Of a stretch of 64,000 bases of DNA, positions 32,764 to 44,577 are shown piece after piece. A program made the translations under genes and the position numbers. Each line of letters starts with the position of its first letter. The stretch's first letter is position 1. Source of the DNA: Pseudoscleropodium purum (Eukaryota; Streptophyta; Bryopsida; Hypnales; Brachytheciaceae). The notes below the pieces were generated by a model, which saw only the letters and a list, made by a program, of their open reading frames with translations, did not search any database and was not told the origin of the DNA. Where the stretch lies: contig OZ017797.1 of NCBI GenBank assembly GCA_963969395.1, positions 33,418,001 through 33,482,000 on the forward strand, in the 5' to 3' direction.

Positions 32764-33060
32764 GGTTGCAAATCTTCCTTGAATAAGCACTCGTATTGTA
32801 TTCGCGTCGGTTAATTGTAGTCGTACCTCAACGGAGATTTAGTAAGAAACTTCTTGCCACTCTTTCCGTTTCCCGAGTGAATTTTGCTGTTTTCGGAAGG
32901 GATTTTGTAGGTTCTAGAGGTTTTGGTAGAGCTTGAAGTTCAGCGATTGCCATAATATGGACACCTTGGCAGGAATCTCCCGACCGATTTCTCAATAATG
33001 GCCGGACATTGAGAGTTTGTTTGAATTTTAGGGGTTTTCTCTTGGAGGTCAAGGATGGAG
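32764..33060 (+). promoter_or_regulatory. Upstream region of the ALP1-like gene, tandem copy 2
   Basis: The second copy of the duplicated region ends at the real start codon (ATGGAG at 33055). It should include the proximal promoter or leader. TTTTAGGGGTTTT near 33026 resembles the telobox-like motifs common in leaders of plant housekeeping genes. Confidence 0.65.
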
Positions 33061-36004
33061 AAACAGGTGGTGTTTGGAGCGCTCGCGGCCTCCGGCGCGG
33101 CCGTGAACGTGGCGCTGCAGTTCATTTCCGGGGCGGCGAACTTGACGGGAAGCGCGGGAGGCGACGCCGCGCCACAAACGCGGCTGAGCAAACGCAAATA
33201 CGAAGAAGACGACGATTCCTACATGCCGGCGTTGATCGCGTCCATGGCGGACGACGAGGCGATTGCGCGCATCGGAGAGTACATCTCCCAATCGAGAGTC
33301 AACACTTGGTGGGACGAGTTCCGGGCCTCGGAAGATCCCGACCCGGAGCGCTGGGTGACGAATTTTAGGGTTTCCAAGTCGACCTTCGACTACATCTGCT
33401 CCTTGGTGAAGTCGGATCTGGAGTCGGCGACGCCGGCGAACTTCATGAGCATCGAGGGGCGCTTCATCCCTGTGGAGAAGCAGGTGGCCATGGCGTTGCG
33501 GCGCCTCGCGTCGGGATATGCGCATACCACCATCGGGGAGCTGTTCGGGGTCGGTACTTCCACGGTTTGCAAAACCACTTGGAAATTCATCAAGTCCATG
33601 GAGAAGCGGGCGATGCATCACATGCATTGGCCTCGCGGGGAAGAAATGGAGCATGTCAAGGAAGGCTTTCGGAAATTGCACGGCTTGCCGAATTGCTGTG
33701 GCGCAGTGGATGTGACGCACATTGTCATGGAGCTTCAGGTCTTTGTTGTCCTCACTTATTCGATTATTTTTGGCAATGGCTATTTGCACGTATTTGAAAT
33801 GGTGGAATGTTTTAGTAAATTTAATATGTGGATATGGATTTGTTCAGCAGTTTGCTGCCATCTTGACATGTTGTGAGTAGCACACTGTTCAGGCGTGGCA
33901 GATGCTCTTTTGACATGTTGATTTTTTGCTGCCATCCTGCCATTGAGAATAGCACACTGTTCCAGGAATGGGTGATGCTCTTTGGACATGTTCATCTTGT
34001 TACTGAGAACAGGGTTTCCATTTTTATTATATTTTTTAGATAACAAATGAGAATCTTTTCCATGATTCAGAGGGAGACCTCCCTCTGATCTTAGTAATGA
34101 AACAGAGGCCTCCCCATAAGGAGGCCTGGGTTATGCATGTAGTCCTGCACACGATCACAATGATCATAGGAAGATTGCCTTCATGACGTTGTCTTAATAT
34201 TCCCAAAACAGTCTAATTTTACTGAGAGCCGTGTACAAGTCATCTCTTTAGAATTGTGTGAAATGATTTTATTGATATTTCTGCAGGTTGGAGATTCAAC
34301 AGCAGATTGGTTTGACCGAGAACACAACTACAGTATGGTGGTGCAAGCTGTTGTGGACAGTGATGGGCGCATTCGGGATGTGTTTACTGGTTTGCCAGGT
34401 TCCGTTACTGATTCCGGGGCTCTTCGCAGCTCGGGATTGTACAGGCGGTGTGAGAATGGTGAAATTCTCAATGGTCCTGCTCAGTTACTACATGTACATA
34501 TCTCGCCCTCATTTCAGTCAAATAAGTTTACTTATAAGCAACTTCTCCCAACTTGGATGCTAATTATTTTCACCTTATGAATGTGGAGTTGTACGCATCC
34601 ATAGCTCTCTCTTGTATGGTCCCCCTCTTGATTGCTAGATGTGAGGCCAAGTAATGCTCAGTGACATTGTGCAACCCAGAGATTTCTCCCTTGTGCCTGC
34701 TGTGACACCTCACGGAAGGATTAAGTATCTCTCCCTGATCCTTAAGAAGATTTTAATTAGATTGGTCACCAAATACCTCACTAGCAAGGTCTTTTAACTT
34801 TTGTAAGAGACGAGGGACCTTGCTTGTACTAGTTAATATGTTAGTATGAAATTTATAATTCGTTTGAGTTATCCTTTAAGCTCGACACTTTCAGATTCGT
34901 GAGAAAATTACCAAAAAATGCTTGCCAACACCTATTCACGTCAATATTCATTAAATCAAACCCTTTCTCTCTTTTATTGAAGCAAGGTCAACATCTCTAC
35001 TTTGAATGAGTTTAAGGATAATTCTATTACTATCCTACTTGTAAGTTTCGTAGGGTTGCAAAGCCTGTAATCTTTTATTCTGTTTCTGTGTCGAATTATA
35101 TGCATTTTCTCTTTTCCTCCTGTAAGCATCCTGACACTCTATGCTCCGGAGTTTTTTATTTAATGTTTTGAATTCCTGCAGGGATTTCCCTTGCGAGAGT
35201 ATGTCATTGGAGACGAGGGGTACCCCCTCCGGCCGTGGCTTATCTCTCCCTACCCACTTGATGTGGGTGGGGTGCCAAGCATCCAGGATAACTTCAACTA
35301 CAAGCACATGTGCACCCGTATGGTGGTGGAGGTTGCCTTCGCAAGGTTGAAAGGAGCATGGCGAATATTGCACCACACCATGTGGCGGCCAGACTTGAAG
35401 AAACTTCCGCACTTGATCCTTTGCTGTTGCTTGTTGCACAACATTATGATTGATAAGGGTGACGACCTTCAAGACGGAATTGCTCTTTTTGGCCATCACG
35501 ATGAGAATTACAGGTAAATCTCTTCCTTTGCTTTCTCTCTGAATTTCCACCGTCTCCGATACTGCTTTATAGTTCTAGTGTTGGATCTATCTGCATTGAG
35601 TACCAGCGTTTCTTTCCCTTCCCGGTTGGTTACGAGCATTCCTCTTAGTAGCATAGCTTAGACAATTCGTTTACCATCTGCTTCCCGTCGTGTTAACTTG
35701 TATCGTACTAAGTTGGAAGGTGGTGACAGACCCTTGGGGTTCCTTCAGCTCATATTACTGGGCCTTACCGAAAAGGGTAATAAAATGCACCAATTGAAAG
35801 AAGTCGTACCTTCATTTTCTAATGCTAGAAATATGTTTTGAAAGTTTCCAAACAAATTGAATATTTTATTTTGTTAGTTAGTGTAGCAGCGCTGATAACG
35901 TACTTTCTTGATGCAGGCAACAGAGCGTTATGTCAATTGACCCTATAGGAAGCTATTTGAGGGACGCTCTTGCCAATCACTTGTTTTTTGAAGGCCACTC
36001 TTGA
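33055..36004 (+). CDS. ALP1: ALP1/HARBI1-like protein, domesticated PIF/Harbinger transposase relative
   Basis: Exons: 33055-33738, 34287-34493, 35182-35513 and 35917-36004, all with GT-AG borders, joining in frame to 436 residues. Residues 105-190 contain the IEGR..PVEKQVAMALRRLASG block and a helix-turn-helix-like GVGTSTVCKTTW. The nuclease-like domain (about 213-385) includes NCCGAVDVTHI, GSVTDSGAL, REYVIGDEGYPL, VVEVAFARLKGAWRIL and MWRPDLKKLPHLILCCCLLH. Length, N-terminal blocks and the C-terminal GHHDENYR...PIGSYLRDAL match the plant ALP1 family. In Arabidopsis, ALP1 antagonises Polycomb silencing as an accessory of PRC2 in the nucleus and has lost catalytic residues. Here acids remain at D219, D270, D308/E309 and E347. 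Introns of 548, 688 and 403 bp and the lack of visible terminal repeats suggest a host gene, not a mobile copy. Function by family only. Confidence 0.9.
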
Positions 36005-37409
36005 TTGAGTACGTTTTGTAGGTACTAAATTCTGGATTTCTGCGGCACATCGTACTATGTAATTTTTCTCATGTCACCATTCTAGTTTGGTGATACTTAT
36101 GCTTTACTTTCAGTCATTCAGCTTCAAGGTTTGTATTTACGTTAGTGTGAACTGATTGGCTCACTATTTTTCAGAAGGGGTAGAGTTTCAGAAGCAAGAA
36201 TGAGCAGATCTCATTACTTCTTTGGCGAAGCATCATTTGTTTCCCTTGTTACTCTCTGCCTGGTGAATTGACTCAAAGATGCAGTTCAGAAGCGAAATTG
36301 ATAGGCATGATAGAGGCTGTTCATCTAACCGAGTGCTGTAGTTATCGGCTTCTATTAATCAAAAGCTCACTCGGATGTCAAGAAGCCGAGGACAAAACGT
36401 GCCGGATGAATGCACATATTCATCTCGGCAATTTCTCGGCAATGGATAATTGCATGGTTGATGACCACTGTGAGTGGCCCAGTGTTTCAGTTTTAACCTG
36501 GACCATAGTGGTCGGATAGATGATTTTCACCTGAGACTGTAGGATGGAAAAAAAAACGTTTTTCCGTCCAATATTTTTTTGGAAGTTGCTGGACCTCATT
36601 TTTAGTGAATAGTATTGCAAATTCCCTCATTATGGTGTTATTGATTCTTTTAATGAAGAGGACTCCTTGTAAAGACATTGCCCCCAATGACAAATGCAGT
36701 CACCAAAATTCTTTGATTATTGGATCAATAGGTGCATTGTCTCTTTTCTATAGTTAACAATGAAGTCATCTATAGGACCACTTTGGTTTGTAAAGTCTTT
36801 ATAGGGTTAGTCAATGGATCCCCTTACAGTGTATTTGGACTGTTTTTTGTTATGTATACTTGATGAGTATTTTAGCTATAAAAATGATATTTTTAAAATT
36901 TGAATCCAACTAATGAAATGTGGTTTCTAATCCAATTGGAAATTTTGAAATCTATAAATTTTCAGTATTTTGGTGCAATATGAACTTTGGGCCTTTAATC
37001 CATAGTTGTTGATTTTCTAAATTTATAGTGATAAGAGTAATTTTGGTTTATACATTGTAATATATATCTATAGTAAATTTTTTAGATTTTTTGAGTATAC
37101 TTTGTATTCTATATTTGATGTGAATTTTCTTCATTTTTTTCTTAAAAATTCACAATAGTTTCAATTGTTTAAAGAGTTTTGAAAGCTTTATGACTTCTAG
37201 ATATATGATTTCATCTTTGAAAAAAAAATATGAAACTTTTCAATCATATCTAGCTGCAAAATAGCAATAAACAAAGTGATGGATATTTAGGCTTATAATC
37301 AATGGTCATAGGCCCATTTTTCTATGGTTGAGGCATTATAATCTTTGTGTTGTCAATGTATGGTTGCTTTATATGCCATTGGGGCCCATTACATTGTTCT
37401 TGTTTCTAG
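36005..37409. other. 3' flank of the ALP1-like gene grading into AT-rich DNA
   Basis: Up to about 36700 the composition is still gene-like and probably contains the 3' untranslated region; no clear polyadenylation site can be chosen. From 36720 it becomes ordinary AT-rich DNA. The frames at 36268-36693 on both strands have no recognisable content. Confidence 0.45.
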
Positions 37410-37413
37410 TTAG

Positions 37414-37560
37414 GGAAACCAACCCATTTCTTATCACATACCCACTTCTAATCTATAGGATGTTTTTTTTTGTAAAATTGTAGTTGTAACACATTATAAT
37501 TGGTTGCAAGGCTCTCAATATTGCAACCAACCCTAGGTCTGTTTGCAATTAGCCTATGGT
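37414..37560. mobile_element. Family F fragment, reverse orientation
   Basis: The end GGAAACCAACCCATTTC follows TTAG, and the interior 'cacattataattggttgcaa' matches family F in reverse. The other end was not found. Confidence 0.5.
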
Positions 37561-37564
37561 CACA

Positions 37565-37840
37565 AATAAAAAGGTCTATACCATACCATACGGTGGAGTC
37601 AAAATCATTAGATCCTATATGCAATCATTTCTTTTAAGATTGAATTTTTTTTATTAATTAGGTTTAGAATTATTGAAATTTCATTTCACAAGGATTGGAA
37701 TATTTCATGATTTTAGGCATGAGGATCCTAACGTGACCTTTGGCATTAGGATTCTCGCATCTTAGTAAGTTATCAAAAGGATAACTTAAGTTTCAATCCC
37801 TTTCAATGAACACAATTTCTATTCAAGGAGGGGGAAAGGA
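37565..37840. other. AT-rich spacer
   Basis: No gene or element was recognised. Confidence 0.4.
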
Positions 37841-37844
37841 CTAA

Positions 37845-38776
37845 CCCATAAAATTCCATGACAATGTTTCCATGACTATGTTTTCACCAAAAACTCTCAA
37901 AAACTGCCATTTTTGGTACAAGTACCAAATTTTTAGAAAAACAATTTTTTAACATATGTAATCATAGGATTTTGTAGTATGTAGTATCGAAACATTTGGT
38001 AAAAATTTCAGACATTTCCACCACATGGATTGCAAGATATAATCATTCAAATTCACTAAAATCATTTTTTTTGCCCTATGAAAAGCAAGGCAGCTGCACT
38101 TCACAAGCTTACTTTTCTATGAAAAAATGACCATAATGGTGGTGCTTCTTTGGATTAATTTTCCTAGACAAGTTGGCCACATGCTTGAAAATTTTCAAAT
38201 CATTTGGAATCATACAACATATAGGAAAAAAATAGTGAGTAGGTAGTACTAGAAAATGATTCAAACTACTAAATTATTAAGAATTGAAATACAAAATTGA
38301 AAAATGCCAATCCAATGGTTCTAATATTTTAATAAAAAATCTACATCCTACGATTTTTTTTTTTGCCAAAAATATTGAAAATTGGATACGATAAGGATTT
38401 CAAAGTTTATTTTAGAGTAGGGAATCCATAATTGCTCGCAAACAAAAAATCCTCATAACTTTTGACTTATTAATCAAAATAAAATGCTTCAAATCTTTCA
38501 TATATATAATTTTAGAAAAAAAATTTCAAACTTTTGTTTATAAAAAAATTAATTTTTTTTTATCTATCCAAATTGTCTAGTTACAAAAGAAAATAACATA
38601 TTAGGCTATAACTTTTGATTCCTATTTACAAATGTCATGAAATTTAGTGCATAAGAAAGATATTCTTTATCTCCACCTTCCATAAAAATTTGGGCCAAAA
38701 ATATGGAAATCTCTAGTCACACATACTTGCCCAAAATTTCTATATAACCAAAAAATGTAGCTTCATCCTTTAGGGG
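37845..38776. mobile_element. TTAA-clan element, family C
   Basis: The 932 bp element has ends CCCATAAAATTCC and CTTTAGGGG, with CTAA on both sides (37841-37844 and 38777-38780). The interior is collinear with 13480-14384, 41272-42187 and 51348-52278. It is non-coding. The paired CTAA flanks may mean insertion into a CTAA variant of the usual TTAA target. Confidence 0.8.
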
Positions 38777-38989
38777 CTAAGCTCAGTAAGTTTTATGTAT
38801 TCTATGGATTTTTTACACTTGTAAATCAATCACCTTTATATGTATGATATATTTCATTTTTCATGTTTTATTTGGGAATTCAAATTATTTTCATTAAAAT
38901 TTTCTACACTACTCAATTATACCACATTATAATTTCTCCAAATTTCATTACATGCCATATTTCATTATTTTTTAACAAATTTGACCCAA

Positions 38990-39190
38990 GCATAGAATAT
39001 CACTATTATAGGTCAAACAGAATCTTGCACTAAAAATTTCATTGTAACTATGTTTTGTATGATAAAAAATTTGAGAAACTATGCAATCCTTCCAAAATCT
39101 ATTTCCATATATGAAAAAAAATCCACATTTGAAAAAACTAGACTCCAAATATTAGTAATTGTTTAAGTGGTTGGAAATGAGTCAACCATC
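38990..39190. mobile_element. Family F fragment, reverse orientation
   Basis: The end 'ggttggaaatgagtcaac' followed by TTAA (39191-39194) and the preceding 'gagaaactatgcaatcc' block match family F. The internal TTAA near 39163 is unoccupied, which makes it a useful comparison for the nested element at 31160. Confidence 0.6.
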
Positions 39191-39194
39191 TTAA

Positions 39195-39997
39195 TGCACT
39201 AGGGAAATAAGCCCTTAATGTTTCAAGTTGGCTATTTGTATCTCTAATTTAGAACATGAGTTGCCTTTGTATTTATATAGTTTAGATGTAATCTTGAAAG
39301 GTTTAGGAAAATTAATTTTAGATGCAAGTTATGTTTTTTTTGTATGACATGGAAAAGAATAGGAATTGAGGTTTTTAGTAGTGACAAAAGTTTATATTCA
39401 TAATGATCTAGAGCCACTAACACATGTCACTTCCAATTTGGATTATTATTGCATCTCCTACAATATCTTAAAAGGTAAAAATGATCATGAAGTTTAAGTC
39501 TATGATGTTGTATTTGAGTATGGTAAGGTTTTGATGTTTAAATGACATCCTAATGAAAAATGTAATATGGAAATATCCAACAATATACATGTTTTGCCAA
39601 CTCTTAATTCATAATTTGTATCTAAGAAGGGATATATAGTACTATATATATGGAATCCTATAGATCTTTAAAGGTCAAGAAATCCCTTCAAAACATTGAG
39701 AAATCAAAATTCTTACGTATATTTAATTTTTTTAATTGTTAAAAAATTATTTATAATTATAATGTATTTGTATTTATAATAATGGTAAAATCGTTGCAAC
39801 ATTTGCAACATCACCTCTATTGCGAAAAAAAATTGTGTTTGATTTAGTTACTTTAATTTGGATTTTAAAATAAAGATTACTTCTAAATTTTGGATGAAAT
39901 TTTTTTTTCAAATAAAAAAATGCATGAAATAATAATGGATTAATAAATGATCATCCATGTGGATGAAATCATGAGAGTAAGTTGTAACCTTGCTTAC
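39195..39997. other. AT-rich intergenic DNA
   Basis: I see nothing coding or structured here. Confidence 0.5.
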
Positions 39998-40908
39998 TTA
40001 ATCCCTAAAAGACTAAGGAACCTACTTTGGATTTTTTGAAAACTTAAGCAAGTTCTATTGATTTAATAATTTGAAATTTTTGTATCAAATATCTAAAATA
40101 AATGCTAATCATTTTAATCTACATGTGAAGATTCATTCCAGGTCATTTCAATAAATAACACAAGAGTTACAAGTGTTGTTTTAAACTTTAATATCAAACT
40201 GGGCATTTAATAATATATTCTAAAAGAAGATTAATAAATTTATTTGATTGTTTCAATAGATAGCTATACAAAAACATTTGAAACATTTAATTTCAAATAA
40301 TGATGTGAAAATTATGAGGAGCTTTATTTTGTTGGCAATGGAGATAGAAAAAATAATTTTTTTGAATTCAAATTTAAAAAATTTTGAATAAAAATAGGCT
40401 CATATGCTTGAATTATATTGCTTATCAAATTATACTCGCCACCAAGATTTACAATTGACAATTTTTTTATCAAAGTTATTAGTAGTTTACTTTTTTAATT
40501 ATCAAATATCACCTTTCACTTTATAATTTTTGTAATGATGAGTATGAATGTTTTTGTAGCTTAAAGTTTTGTATATATTCTTAGCTTGTTTTCTAACATT
40601 ATGATTAAAACATTCAATATTTTTTATGGCACATACATGTTTTTTTCTAAAAATGTTGAAAGACAAAACTTTACGTTTGGGAAGAACAAGCAAAATCTAC
40701 TTTTTGAAGTTTAGACACATTGCTCTTGCAATGAATGGGGGGGTTTTACTCTAAAATTTTGGAAAGATGTATTTCAACTAGTTAACTATAGGATCCTTTC
40801 TTTGAATTTGTTAAAAAATCAAAATAAATGAAGATTTTCACTTTCCTTAGATATGAGTATTTTGAAGCAATTTTGTGCCTCAAAACATTAGAAGATTTTT
40901 GCGGCCTT

Positions 40909-41190
40909 TGGATGCCTGCGAATTATCACAGCCTACGAACACAGGAAACAAGTTCGATGCAGGGGTCTGACGTGGCCAAGACCCTGCCACGTCATTGATC
41001 AAAAATTTTTTTTTTTTAATTTAAAAAAAAATTTGCATTTGGACATTAAAAAATTAAAAAATTAAAAAATTATATATATATATATATATATTATTATTTA
41101 TTTATGAAAAAAAAAATTCTGACAACAAGCCGTTCCCATCGTTGTGGGGAATAGCTGCAAGGGAACAGGCCCGAAACAAGCTTCTAGACC
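40909..41190. repeat. GTTCCC/GGGAAC-type inverted unit, less AT-rich at both ends
   Basis: The left part has CTGACGTGGCCAAG and TGCCACGTCA, then a T/A homopolymer and an AT array, then CCGTTCCC and AAGGGAACAGG. It resembles the tandem units at 21269-21660 in inverted orientation. Confidence 0.45.
41070..41092. repeat. AT dinucleotide array
   Basis: About eleven AT units within an A/T-only block. Confidence 0.9.
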
Positions 41191-41271
41191 CCCCAAAACT
41201 CTTCTAATGCATAACATTCAATCTTTGGTTGAAGGTTAACAAAGTAAATCTAGGGATGTTGTATTTATTAA

Positions 41272-42187
41272 CCTCTATAAAGTTCATTGACTATGTTTTT
41301 GCCAAAAATACTTCAAAACTGCCATTTCTTGTACTATACAAGTTTCAAATTTCAAAAAAGAAATATTTTTGGACATATAAAACTATAGGATATTGTAGTA
41401 CATTGGTTTGAAAAGATGAGAAAAAAATTTCAAAAATTTCCAGTGTGTAGATTACTAGATATTAGCATTTGAAGTGACAAAAATCATTTTTTTGTCCTTG
41501 TGAAAAAATGGGCAATTGTACTTCACAAGGTCACATTTGTATGAAAAAAATGTTCGAAATGGTGGTGCTTCTTTGGATTCATTCTTCAAGTCATGTTGGC
41601 TACATGCTTGAAAAATTTTAGACTATTTGAAATTGTACAAAATATAGAAAAAAAAAAGAGAGTGATTCAAAACACTTAATTGTTAACAAATTATTTATAG
41701 AATTGAAAAATGCCTATCCCAATGGTTTTAATGTTGTAATAAACAATCTTTACTTAATGTTTTTATTTTTTTCTAAAAATTTTGAAAATTGAGTTCAATA
41801 AAAGACTTCAAAAGGTATTTTAGAGTAGAAAATCCATAACTACCCACAAACGAAAATACCTCATAACTTTTGACTCATTGATCAAAATGGAATGATTCAA
41901 AGCTTTCTACGTATACATAAATCTTGAAAATCAATTTCAAATTAGGATTTTTGAAAAAAATGATTTTTTTTAGATCTACCCAAATTGCCCACATTGGGAA
42001 ACAAACTACATATTAGGCCATAACTTTTGATTCATATTCCAAACATCTTGAAATTTAGTGCACATAAAAGATATTCCTTGTCCACACCTCAAAATAAAAT
42101 TTGGGCGAAAAGTATGGATATCTCTAGTCACACGTAATTGCCCAAAATTTCTATATTGCCAAAAAATACAACTTGGTTTTTTAGGGG
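41272..42187. mobile_element. TTAA-flanked element J, family C
   Basis: The 916 bp element has ends CCTCTATAAAGTTC and TTTTAGGGG, with perfect TTAA flanks at 41268-41271 and 42188-42191. The interior is collinear with the other family C members. The frame at 42058-42276 crosses its right boundary and is a by-product. Confidence 0.85.
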
Positions 42188-42903
42188 TTAATAAGATTCA
42201 AAATGCATTTGAGGTAATTGATAAATTTCACCTTCATTTCTACACTTTGCCTCCTATTTTTATCTATTATACATGAATGATTGATAATTCAATAGAAAAT
42301 ATTCTACCTTACTAGAATGAGTTGCATTTCTATGACTTCAAATTTTCAATCAAATGGCAAGTGTTGAACGTGTTCAACAAGATAAATATATGGAAGTCGG
42401 AAATTAAATAATGAAGTTTATCATGAATCCTCAAAAGATATGGGACAATTTGAATATGAGAACTTGCCCACTCATTGTCAAACTGTAACAAGTATGTTCA
42501 AAATAGAATTTCAAACTTCATTTTGGCATAGAAAAATATTTGTTCCAAAAAAATTGAACTAAGAACTTGTTACTTTTAAGCACAAAAAATTAAATGGCTT
42601 CTAAAGGAGTGAGAGGAAGTTATTGAATCCTTTCTTTTCAATGAATTTAATGCTAATTCTTTTTAAATATTATTTTAAAGCATTGAAATTTATTTTTGTA
42701 CTTTAATTATATATTATGTACTATAGTAGTAAAGCTATTATCTAGGTTTAACACTAACCATTCTCGTGTTAAATTCCACTTGTCCCTATAGCTATAGACA
42801 AATATAGAACATTCTACATTATATCATCCATGAGATGAAATAATGTGGAATATTCTAATTCATTGTGTTAGAAGAAGAAAAATCCACTTAACAAATATAT
42901 AGC

Positions 42904-42906
<3 letters not shown>

Positions 42907-42947
<41 letters not shown>
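42907..42947. repeat. AT dinucleotide array
   Basis: About twenty AT units, followed by a T/A-only stretch up to about 42990. Confidence 0.95.
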
Positions 42948-42952
<5 letters not shown>

Positions 42953-43398
42953 TTAATTTTTTATTATTATTTATTATTTATTAATTTATTTTTTTCAAAA
43001 CTTTGTTTTGCAAATATTTTCTAATTCAAGGGATATATGTATATTTGATCTCAAAAACTAATTTTTCTAATTCAAAAAGTGACCTTTCAAAAACTACTTG
43101 AATAAATATGTAAACTTTAAATCCTAGAAGATCATTATATTTACAAACTTACATTTTGAATGTAAAAAAATATTATAAAAATATTCAATCCATAATCAAT
43201 GTTTGATTTTATATTATATTGAAATATATTGGTTAGTGCAACAAATGATCTACACATATGGACTAAATCTATAGTTCATGTCTCACAACTTTTGTTTGAA
43301 AGTCATCAATATCAAATTATTATTCTAAATTGCATTTGATTATACATCTTCATTTTGAAAATTTGAACTATCCACCTCCCTAGTTCTTAAGGGATTAA

Positions 43399-44577
43399 AT
43401 TGTTTTGTGATGTACTAGTAGTAGAGATACCTTTGAATTTGATTGTTGTTTTTCAAGTTATGTTTTCTTGAGACCTCCTAAAATTATACATGTTTGATAA
43501 TCAACGGACTATATCATAATATTTTAGAATAATCCTACTTTCAGACAAATTCAATTTTAAAATAAAGTCTAGCATAGGACGTCTTAAACAAGAAATTTAA
43601 AGGTTGAATATTGATCATAAATTCATCCCAATTTGAATGTTGCATAGAAAACAAAATAAAATATATCCCATTAAAATTAGTTTCAATTTAGAAAATTTAG
43701 ATGTAACTTCAATTTCAAACTTATCATTAAGCATTATTTGTTATATCTATGGGGTTTCAATAATTTTTGGTAATTTTTGAGGTATTGTTTAGAAGTTTAC
43801 ATATTGTTTGATGATGCAAATGATTTATTGGCTTATTTGGCTTTGAATCAAAGGAGAGGTAGCTTTACATAGATAAAAGGTGTATGTGAGAAAGTTTGAA
43901 TAAGATCTTATTCAAAAGGCAAGCTGACAACTTGAGGACATATGGTATTGTAATGCATGTATTTGTTTATCCAATTTTGAATAAAATATTGTAAAATTTG
44001 TCACTAACATTAGATGACCACCAAATAATCTTATGTAGAAATAGATTATATAAATTAACTCAATCAGTGTGCCCTACTATAGTAACATTAATTTGTATTA
44101 TTTTGAAAACTATGCAAATTTTTAATTAAGTACACGAATATAGTAGTTTACAAAATTTTTAATAAAATGAATATGTAGTGGTTTAGACTATTTTTCTATT
44201 ATCTCATATAGTATAATCATCATCCAACTTTCAATGATGTTCATCTACTTTTCATCTAAATTCATGCAATATTTATAATTTTATAACTTGTTCATCTACC
44301 ATTCATCCAAATTAATATGAAAACTATCTCACTATTCAAATTTGTACATTAATTGGATTCATTTGTGCAATAGTGACATACCAAAATGACCTATTTAGTG
44401 TGGATATATAATTAGTTAGCATAAGCTTTAGGGTGCCAAATTTAACAATGTTACCATTACACACCACAAATGCTACAACACTACAACTACAACCATGTTG
44501 AATAGTGTGTCTTTGCAATAACTAGTTTAGACCATACTAAGTAACCATTTTGGTGTAATATCACTAAAATCACAAAA
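43399..44577. other. AT-rich intergenic DNA
   Basis: No gene or clear element was seen. The composition changes abruptly at about 44578. Confidence 0.5.

Larger units (their letters stand above)
40002..43394. mobile_element. Possible large TTAA-flanked element R with nested insertions
   Basis: The left end CCCTAAAAGACTAAGG (shown here without its first T) and the inverted right end CCCTTAAGAACTAGGG each adjoin TTAA (39998-40001 and 43395-43398). About 3.4 kb including element J (41272-42187), the block 40909-41190 and two AT arrays. The right 400 bp resembles 61140-61500. The pairing of the two ends is an inference; they could belong to different elements. The minus-strand frame at 40502-40693 is not convincing. 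Confidence 0.45.

Noticed and set aside
33049..33789. 246-codon minus-strand open frame
   Set aside because: It is antisense to exon 1 of the ALP1-like gene, runs past the splice donor and has an Arg/His-rich composition typical of the reverse of GC-rich coding DNA.
33738..33876. Read-through end of ALP1-like exon 1 as the true C-terminus (273 residues)
   Set aside because: The donor at 33739 and the in-phase exon at 34287 restore the conserved domain; the read-through tail is hydrophobic and unrelated.
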